Source: Campylobacterales bacterium
GTDB lineage: Bacteria > Campylobacterota > Campylobacteria > Campylobacterales > Hydrogenimonadaceae
Direction of reading: 5' to 3'
NCBI GenBank assembly: GCA_026986055.1
Contig: JALSPH010000116.1
Coordinates: forward strand, 1-11,984
Length of the DNA: 11,984 bases
In this document: positions 7,203 through 11,984 of the stretch, one piece after another
Layout: the number at the start of each line of letters is the position of its first letter
Position numbering within the stretch: the stretch's first letter is position 1
The notes under the pieces: generated by a model
Databases searched by the model: none
What the model was told of the DNA's origin: nothing
What the model saw: the letters and a program-made list of their open reading frames with translations, nothing else
Position numbers and translations under genes: made by a program

Positions 7203-9172
7203 AGAGGTTCCGGTTTTCCGAAGAAGTACCCTTGTGAATACTCCACGCCGAGATCTTTGACGATATTGAAGATACGCTCGTTTTCTACAAACTCCGCTAC
7301 CGTCTCCAAGCCCATCTCTTTCGCAAAACCGACGACGGTTTTCACAAGAGATAAAGAGAGTTCGCTCTCCTCTATGTTTTTTATGAGACTGCCGTCAATT
7401 TTTAGAATATCGGGCTGATAGTCAAGCAATCTTTCGAAGTTCGAGTAGCCTGTACCGAAGTCGTCTATAGCGATTTGGACACCGAGACTCTTGACTCTTT
7501 TTATAAATGCTTTTATCTGCTCGAAATCTTTTACGTTTTCGTCTTCAAGGAGCTCGAAAACTACTCTATCGGCTTTATCTTCATGGAGCTTGAGCAGTCT
7601 GAATATCTCTTTTCTGCTACTCTTTTTTTCGATATCGAGAGCCGAAAGGTTGATGGAGATTTTTTTATCGGTCCTTTCAAGCGCTCTAAACGCATTCTCC
7701 ATAACCATTGATGTTATTTTTGCGTAGAATTTACTGCTTTTGGCGGTCTCTATGAAGAAAAAAGGAGAGAGGGTTTTACCATTTTCATCTATCAATCTTA
7801 CCAGCGACTCGTACTTCTTTGTCTGAAGTGTTTTGTTGTCCACTATCGGTTGAAAGTGGCATACTATTTTATCGTTCTCTATCGCTTTTTTGATCGTCTT
7901 TAGTGTCTGGATATTTTTCTCGGCTATATCGTGGTCTCTTTCGACAAGGTTTTCGGCAACTATAAAGTCCTGCTTCTTTTCCAGCAACTCCCTAAGGCCG
8001 GACTTGGCATTTTCAAGTGCGTTCTTACCGTATGAGAAGCTGACAAGTACCGATATGTCGTACTCTATCCCACCTAGAGTTATACCTGCTTCATTGACTC
8101 TCTCTTGAAACATTTTGAGTTTATCTTTTATGAACTCTACTTTATGTGTGCAGATTTTCTGATCTTTGGCAAAAGCGTACTCTCCGTTTCCAAGCGGATA
8201 TACCTTTTCGAACTCACACTCTTTCGGAATGTAGTCCATAAGCTTTCTGGCAAAACCCTCTTCAAGCTCCTGGGTCATAGTATGGCCGTAAAGTTTCTCT
8301 ATATCTTCAAACCCCTCTATCTTGATAAGCACCACGACAGTCTCACGGCAAGATTGTATAAGATCGTTAAGCTGCTTTCTTGGATTCATAATATCGGTTA
8401 TGTCGTTTCTAAGAGCGATAAATTCCAAAATTTCGCCATTTTGATCTAAAATAGGTTTTATTGTGGTCTGTACGTAGTAGAACTTTCCCGTTTTAGTTCT
8501 ATTTTTTATGACCCCCTGCCAGATCTCTTTTTTTCTCTTTATCGTCTCCCACATCAGTTTGAATGTCTCTTTCGGGGTGTCCGGATGTCTTACTATATTG
8601 TGAGGCTTTCCTACAAGCTCCTCTTTCGAGTATTCGGAAATTTTACAAAAAGCGTCGTTCACATAGGTTATGATTCCCTTCGGATCAGTTTTGGAGATGA
8701 TATTGCCCGCGTCCGTAACCTCCTGGTATTGCCTGAGAAGATTTAGGTTTTTTTCAGCCTCATCTTTTAAATAGAGTTTTTCCACGACTTTGCCGAGAAT
8801 GTCTAAAAACTGCTCAAGGTCTATCGGTTTGAGCAGATAACCTTCCACGTTCAGACTGATACTGTTTATAAAAAAATCCGATTCATTATGTGCAGATAGT
8901 ATAAGAATTGGAATATCAGGATAGCTCTTGCGAATTTTTTTGATCATTTGCAGACCGTTCATACGAGGCATATTTATATCGGTTATGACAAGATCGAAAC
9001 TACCTTTTTCGAAAATCTCTACCCCCTCCTGCCCGTCGGAAGCCTCTGATATATCGTCGAAAAATTCGTCGAGAACGGCTCTTGTGGCTACTCTTGCCGC
9101 TTCGTCATCCTCTACGTAAAGCAGTCTCAGTCTGCGACTATAGGAGATTATCTTCTCTATATCGTGTGTCAT
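7199..9172 (-). CDS. Response regulator: REC, Aer-like PAS, degenerate GGDEF and EAL phosphodiesterase
   Basis: A 657-residue cytoplasmic output protein, probably phosphorylated by the kinase encoded just upstream. The receiver domain (about 15-130) is complete: E21/D22/D23, phospho-acceptor D65, S93 and K115. A PAS domain (about 150-260) closely resembles that of the aerotaxis receptor Aer, with N172, R195-H196-P-D198, F204, W208, W218 and N224. The GGDEF domain (about 270-410) is degenerate: G-N-G-E-Y (328-332) replaces GGDEF, so cyclase activity is unlikely. The EAL domain (about 430-657) reads E-S-L at 455-457 but keeps the expected catalytic residues: N508, E540, D570-D571 in DDFGTG, K591, E627 and Q647. 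Expected role: cyclic-di-GMP hydrolysis controlled by phosphorylation and the PAS ligand. The ATG overlaps the kinase stop (ATGA), with AAGG seven bases upstream. Domain order is firm; the signal and activity are inferred. Confidence 0.93.
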   Translation of the reverse strand: MTHDIEKIISYSRRLRLLYVEDDEAARVATRAVLDEFFDDISEASDGQEGVEIFEKGSFDLVITDINMPRMNGLQMIKKIRKSYPDIPILILSAHNESDFFINSISLNVEGYLLKPIDLEQFLDILGKVVEKLYLKDEAEKNLNLLRQYQEVTDAGNIISKTDPKGIITYVNDAFCKISEYSKEELVGKPHNIVRHPDTPKETFKLMWETIKRKKEIWQGVIKNRTKTGKFYYVQTTIKPILDQNGEILEFIALRNDITDIMNPRKQLNDLIQSCRETVVVLIKIEGFEDIEKLYGHTMTQELEEGFARKLMDYIPKECEFEKVYPLGNGEYAFAKDQKICTHKVEFIKDKLKMFQERVNEAGITLGGIEYDISVLVSFSYGKNALENAKSGLRELLEKKQDFIVAENLVERDHDIAEKNIQTLKTIKKAIENDKIVCHFQPIVDNKTLQTKKYESLVRLIDENGKTLSPFFFIETAKSSKFYAKITSMVMENAFRALERTDKKISINLSALDIEKKSSRKEIFRLLKLHEDKADRVVFELLEDENVKDFEQIKAFIKRVKSLGVQIAIDDFGTGYSNFERLLDYQPDILKIDGSLIKNIEESELSLSLVKTVVGFAKEMGLETVAEFVENERIFNIVKDLGVEYSQGYFFGKPEPL

Positions 9173-11049
9173 GGTTCAACCTTGATAACTATCCTGAAAA
9201 TTGCCCCTTGCGGACCATTTTTAACTTCCAGTTTTCCTTTGCAGTGCTCCTCGATGATGATCTTGCTCATATATAGGCCCAGCCCCGTGCCGTTTTTCTC
9301 CGTTTTGGTCGAGAAGTAGGGGTCGAAAATCTTATCGATAATGTTGTCCGGTACCCCTCCTGCGTTATCTTTGACTTCGAGTACGGCATTGTCGCCCTCC
9401 ATATAGCTTTTTACCTCTATGAGAGGGTTTTTTATATCTCTTTCGACCAAAGCATCTTCCGCATTTTTCAATAGATTTAAAATGACCTGCTTCAACTCGT
9501 TTGGGTATGTAAGTAGAGTCGCTTTGCATTCGAAGTGAAGCTTCGTTTCTATATTTTTGTTTTTCAACGATACTTCCATAATGGATAGTGCGGACTCTAC
9601 GAGCGATTCGTATGTTGTCTCCTCCACTCCTTTGTTGGGTTTGAAAAACTCCCTGAAGTCGTCGATCGTTTTGCTTAAGTGCTGTGAGTAGTCGGATATT
9701 TTGGTTGAAAGCTCTATAGCCGTATCCTTGTCGAGTTTTCCTAGCTTCGCTTTCAGTCCTATAGCAAGCGAAGATGAGCTTATAGCTGCGAGCGGTTGTC
9801 TCCACTGGTGGGCTATCATGCTTATCATCTCTCCCATCTGGGCAAGCCTTGACTGGTGTAGCATCTGTTTCTCTTTCTCTCTGTTTTTAGCAACCTCTTC
9901 GGCAACTCTTTTTTCGAGGGTTTTGTTGAGCTCTTCTATCTTCTTTTTGTCGGTAATGTCGTGCCTTATAGAGGTGTAGCCGACCTTTTGACCTCTATGG
10001 TCGAAAAGAGGCATAACCACCGCTTTTACCCAGTAGTAACCTCCGTGTTTCTTCTTGTTTTTAAGCTCTCCGGCCCATGTTTTGTCGTTTGAAATACGCT
10101 CCCACATCTTTTCGTAAACCTCTTTAGGGGTATCGGGGTGGCGGACTATGGCGTGAGTCTTTCCGACTATCTCCTCTTTTTTGTAACCGGAGATTCTGCA
10201 AAACCTCTCGCTTGCATAGGTTATAATGCCGTTGAGATCCGTTTTTGAAGCGATTACATATTTGTCGAAGTGTGCCGAAAGATCCTTTAGGTCTTCGCTC
10301 AACTCCTCCTTCTCCATATTGAGCTGGCTCTCTCTTTTTAGAAGAAGGTAGGAGTAGTAGACAAAAAGCAGCAGCATTATAAGCAAAGAAGCGAGCAGCA
10401 CTCTGTTTCTGGAGGTGTACATCTCAGCCATCGCGCTATCCATCGGAGTTGTTATCTCAAGAACTCCTCTCATATCTCCTAGCTTCCACTTGTCGGAGGG
10501 CCAGTTCTTCAGCTTATGGCTGTTGTGACAGTCGACACAGGCTTGCTGCACCATATAGTCGGCTACCGCTACTCTGAGAACAGGTTTGCCGTCGACTATA
10601 TCTTTTTTATAGTATAGTCCTCCGTTCTCTTTTACCTTTTTTAGAGCCTCTTTCTGAAAGGGTGTAAGGACGCGATCTTTTCTATTTAAAAAGGGGTATT
10701 CGCTATAAAGGGAAAACTTTACGTCGCTTCGTTTGGAGTACATTCTGCTAAGATCGTGTATTGTCGTAGTAGGAAAGGGCAGTTTTCCGTCAACTCCTTC
10801 GTGGTTGTAGTCAAATTTTAGCTGAGGAGCGAACTTCTTCACGTCTCTTACGACTGAAAGCGTGTAGTATTCGCGCTCCATCTGAAGCCTTTCTACGGCG
10901 TTTTTGGAGTGGCGAACGATATTTTTAACCAGACCCTCTTCCATAATATAGGGAATATAATAGAATAAAAAAACACCGAGAAATATCGATGTTACAAGGA
11001 CCGGAAAAAGTATCTTGCTGCTTTTTATAATCTTCACAAAGTTTTTCAT
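9169..11049 (-). CDS. Membrane sensor histidine kinase with periplasmic c-haem (Tll0287/DUF3365-like) domain and Aer-like PAS
   Basis: A 626-residue sensor kinase. TM1 (about 13-35) and TM2 (about 217-237) flank a periplasmic domain of about 180 residues. That domain contains C171-V-D-C-H175, the covalent c-haem motif, in the context expected of Tll0287-like (DUF3365) domains. A PAS domain (about 265-367) carries R303-H304-P-D306, W316, W325 and N331, Aer-like positions, but has S280 where Aer has N34. A coiled coil (about 370-395) leads to the His box with phospho-acceptor H414 in I-A-H-Q-W-R-Q-P-L. The ATPase domain has an N box (N525, N529), D-N-A-G-G (561-565) and G-T-G-L-G-L (587-592). 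No receiver domain is fused; the next gene encodes the likely partner. I chose the ATG at 11049 because AGAAG lies eight bases upstream; the frame extends to a TTG at 11085 without a ribosome site. Haem binding is predicted from the motif only. Confidence 0.92.
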   Translation of the reverse strand: MKNFVKIIKSSKILFPVLVTSIFLGVFLFYYIPYIMEEGLVKNIVRHSKNAVERLQMEREYYTLSVVRDVKKFAPQLKFDYNHEGVDGKLPFPTTTIHDLSRMYSKRSDVKFSLYSEYPFLNRKDRVLTPFQKEALKKVKENGGLYYKKDIVDGKPVLRVAVADYMVQQACVDCHNSHKLKNWPSDKWKLGDMRGVLEITTPMDSAMAEMYTSRNRVLLASLLIMLLLFVYYSYLLLKRESQLNMEKEELSEDLKDLSAHFDKYVIASKTDLNGIITYASERFCRISGYKKEEIVGKTHAIVRHPDTPKEVYEKMWERISNDKTWAGELKNKKKHGGYYWVKAVVMPLFDHRGQKVGYTSIRHDITDKKKIEELNKTLEKRVAEEVAKNREKEKQMLHQSRLAQMGEMISMIAHQWRQPLAAISSSSLAIGLKAKLGKLDKDTAIELSTKISDYSQHLSKTIDDFREFFKPNKGVEETTYESLVESALSIMEVSLKNKNIETKLHFECKATLLTYPNELKQVILNLLKNAEDALVERDIKNPLIEVKSYMEGDNAVLEVKDNAGGVPDNIIDKIFDPYFSTKTEKNGTGLGLYMSKIIIEEHCKGKLEVKNGPQGAIFRIVIKVEP

Positions 11050-11057
11050 AAATTTCA

Positions 11058-11062
11058 CTTCT
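11058..11062 (-). promoter_or_regulatory. Ribosome binding site deciding the histidine kinase start
   Basis: AGAAG on the minus strand lies eight bases before the ATG at 11049-11047. It supports this start over the in-frame TTG twelve codons upstream. Starting here also puts the first membrane helix at residue 13, a normal position. Confidence 0.55.
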
Positions 11063-11074
11063 ATATTTTTAAAG

Positions 11075-11085
11075 TTGCACTGCAA
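11075..11085. repeat. 11-base palindrome TTGCA-C-TGCAA upstream of the histidine kinase
   Basis: Perfect five-base arms surround one central base, 26 bases before the kinase ATG. It could be an operator in the leader or promoter of the kinase operon, or a very small hairpin. The family of any binding protein is unknown, and an AT-rich region can give such a site by chance. Confidence 0.4.
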
Positions 11086-11100
11086 TCTATATCGTCATTT

Positions 11101-11120
11101 TTGTAAAGATTGTAAACAAT
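11101..11120. repeat. Doubled TTGTAAA, with the second copy inside an ATTGT-AA-ACAAT dyad
   Basis: TTGTAAA occurs at 11101-11107 and again at 11110-11116. The second copy lies in ATTGTAAACAAT (11109-11120), which has perfect five-base arms around a two-base centre. GTAAAC here is the reverse complement of the GTTTAC core repeated at 11154-11174. Together these suggest binding sites for one regulator in the divergent region; this is inference from pattern only. Confidence 0.4.
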
Positions 11121-11153
11121 AAACGAAAAGTATTTATTTTGTCCAAATCAGTG

Positions 11154-11174
11154 CGTTTACTATTCGTTTACTAT
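11154..11174. repeat. Tandem repeat CGTTTACTAT, two copies, 11-base period
   Basis: CGTTTACTAT is present at 11154-11163 and 11165-11174. An 11-base step is about one helical turn, which places both copies on the same DNA face, the usual layout for response-regulator dimers binding direct repeats. The repeat lies just upstream of the putative -35 region of the moxR promoter and about 105-125 bases before the kinase ATG, so it could act on either gene. Confidence 0.5.
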
Positions 11175-11178
11175 CAAT

Positions 11179-11208
11179 TTGTCTTCGTTAGCGGCACGGA
11201 TATATAAT
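11179..11208 (+). promoter_or_regulatory. Putative sigma-70 promoter of the moxR-like gene
   Basis: A perfect TATAAT at 11203-11208 is preceded, after 18 bases, by TTGTCT (11179-11184), matching four of six bases of the -35 consensus. Transcription would start near 11215, about 30 bases before the ATG. Elsewhere in this 195-base gap I see only the short repeats; no confident promoter for the kinase can be picked on the minus strand. Confidence 0.55.
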
Positions 11209-11245
11209 TACATACAGATTAGAACACTTTAAAAGGGATATTTAA

Positions 11246-11984
11246 ATGAACGAAAGAGTCGAGGCTATAAAAAAAGAGGTTTTCAAGGTAATTGTAGGTC
11301 ATGAGCATTTGGTGGACTCTATGCTCATAGCACTGCTGTGCGAAGGGCATCTGCTGGTAGAAGGGGTGCCGGGACTTGCAAAAACTACGGCCGTTAACGC
11401 ACTGGCAGGCTCTTTAGGATTGGAGTTCAAAAGGGTACAGTTCACTCCCGATCTGCTTCCGAGCGACATAACCGGAACGGAGATTTACGATCAAAAAAGC
11501 GGTGAGTTCAAGATAAAGCACGGTCCTGTTTTTACAAACCTTCTGCTAGCCGACGAGATCAACAGAGCACCGGCGAAAGTTCAGTCTGCGTTGCTTGAGG
11601 TGATGCAAGAGAGACAGGTGACGATCGCCGAAGAGAGCTACAAAGTGGCACGCCCGTTTTTGGTGCTCGCTACCCAAAACCCCGTAGAGCAGGAGGGTAC
11701 ATACCGCCTGCCCGAAGCTCAGCTCGACCGCTTCATGCTCAAAGTCGATGTGGGTTACAACACTATCGAAGAGGAGTTTGAAGTGGTAAGCAGGGTGGCC
11801 GCCAAAGGTTTTGAGCAGATCTCTCAGGTGGCGGGTGTCGATGAGATAGAGAGTATGCAAAAAGAGCTAAGCGGTATACATGTGGACGATGCGGTTCAAA
11901 AATATATGTTGAAGCTCGTTTTTGCCTCCAGGTTTCCTGCAGAGTACGGTTTGAAGGAATTGGAGGAGTATATCGAGTTCGGTG
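11246..11984 (+). CDS. MoxR-family AAA+ ATPase (3' end missing)
   Basis: MoxR proteins are cytoplasmic AAA+ ATPases thought to act as chaperones in the maturation or activation of protein complexes, often together with DUF58 and VWA-domain proteins encoded next door. The visible 246 codons include Walker A G-V-P-G-L-A-K-T (40-47), Walker B L-L-L-A-D-E with D103-E104 followed by I-N-R-A-P, and the MoxR signature region A-T-Q-N-P (142-146) with G-T-Y-R-L-P-E-A-Q-L-D-R-F (151-163). A helical lid region begins after about 190. The ATG has AAGGGA seven bases upstream (11233-11238). The family is usually about 310-330 residues long, so some 70 or more are missing beyond the window. It is divergent from the kinase gene. 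The substrate cannot be told without the downstream genes. Confidence 0.94.
   Translation, partial: MNERVEAIKKEVFKVIVGHEHLVDSMLIALLCEGHLLVEGVPGLAKTTAVNALAGSLGLEFKRVQFTPDLLPSDITGTEIYDQKSGEFKIKHGPVFTNLLLADEINRAPAKVQSALLEVMQERQVTIAEESYKVARPFLVLATQNPVEQEGTYRLPEAQLDRFMLKVDVGYNTIEEEFEVVSRVAAKGFEQISQVAGVDEIESMQKELSGIHVDDAVQKYMLKLVFASRFPAEYGLKELEEYIEFG

Noticed and set aside
6725..7237. 170-codon plus-strand frame overlapping trkH and running past its stop
   Set aside because: It is out of frame with trkH, very rich in Arg, Cys and Tyr, and runs into the antisense of the response-regulator gene. There is no sign of a real product.
11050..11085. Twelve-codon N-terminal extension of the histidine kinase from TTG 11085
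   Set aside because: It has a rare start codon and no ribosome site, and it overlaps the TTGCA palindrome; the ATG at 11049 has AGAAG at good spacing.
11546..11860. 104-codon minus-strand frame opposite the moxR-like gene
   Set aside because: It is antisense to conserved MoxR motifs and has no recognisable domain.

Overview
The window looks like chromosomal DNA of a member of the Campylobacterota (former Epsilonproteobacteria), probably a free-living Sulfurovum/Sulfurimonas/Hydrogenimonas-like organism. The reasons are the His-box style of the sensor kinase (M-G-E-M-I-S-M-I-A-H-Q-W-R-Q-P-L), the many PAS/GGDEF/EAL proteins, AT-leaning codon use and very tight gene packing. The genus is an inference from family style; no similarity search was possible. 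The window holds eight protein genes, two of them cut by the window ends. I saw no RNA gene, insertion sequence, CRISPR array or broken gene.

Layout. (1) 1-1599, plus strand: the 3' part of a PAS-GGDEF-EAL cyclic-di-GMP enzyme. (2) 1632-7202, plus strand: a compact run of purU (formyltetrahydrofolate deformylase), a large MscS-type channel, trkA and trkH. Gaps are 4 and 40 bases, and trkA and trkH overlap by 11. A near-perfect extended -10 box sits on the stop codon of the upstream gene and probably starts this operon. (3) 7199-11049, minus strand: a two-gene signalling operon, a membrane histidine kinase followed by a response regulator of REC-PAS-degenerate GGDEF-EAL type. The two genes overlap by ATGA, and the regulator gene meets trkH tail to tail with both stop codons sharing one TTAA. 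(4) 11050-11245: a divergent AT-rich intergenic region with several short repeats and palindromes and a good promoter reading right. (5) 11246 to the end, plus strand: the 5' part of a MoxR-family AAA+ ATPase.

How the genes work together. MscS and TrkAH are opposite arms of osmotic control: TrkAH brings K+ in and MscS releases solutes when turgor is too high. purU shares their transcript but has no obvious link. The minus-strand pair looks like a redox-sensing circuit. The kinase has a periplasmic Tll0287/DUF3365-type domain with a c-type haem motif (CxxCH), then a cytoplasmic PAS domain resembling that of the aerotaxis receptor Aer. The regulator has a second Aer-like PAS domain that keeps all the flavin-binding positions I can recall, followed by an apparently active EAL domain. 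The most interesting proposal from this window is that respiratory redox state controls cyclic-di-GMP breakdown at two levels, by haem-dependent phosphorylation and by direct flavin sensing in the output protein.
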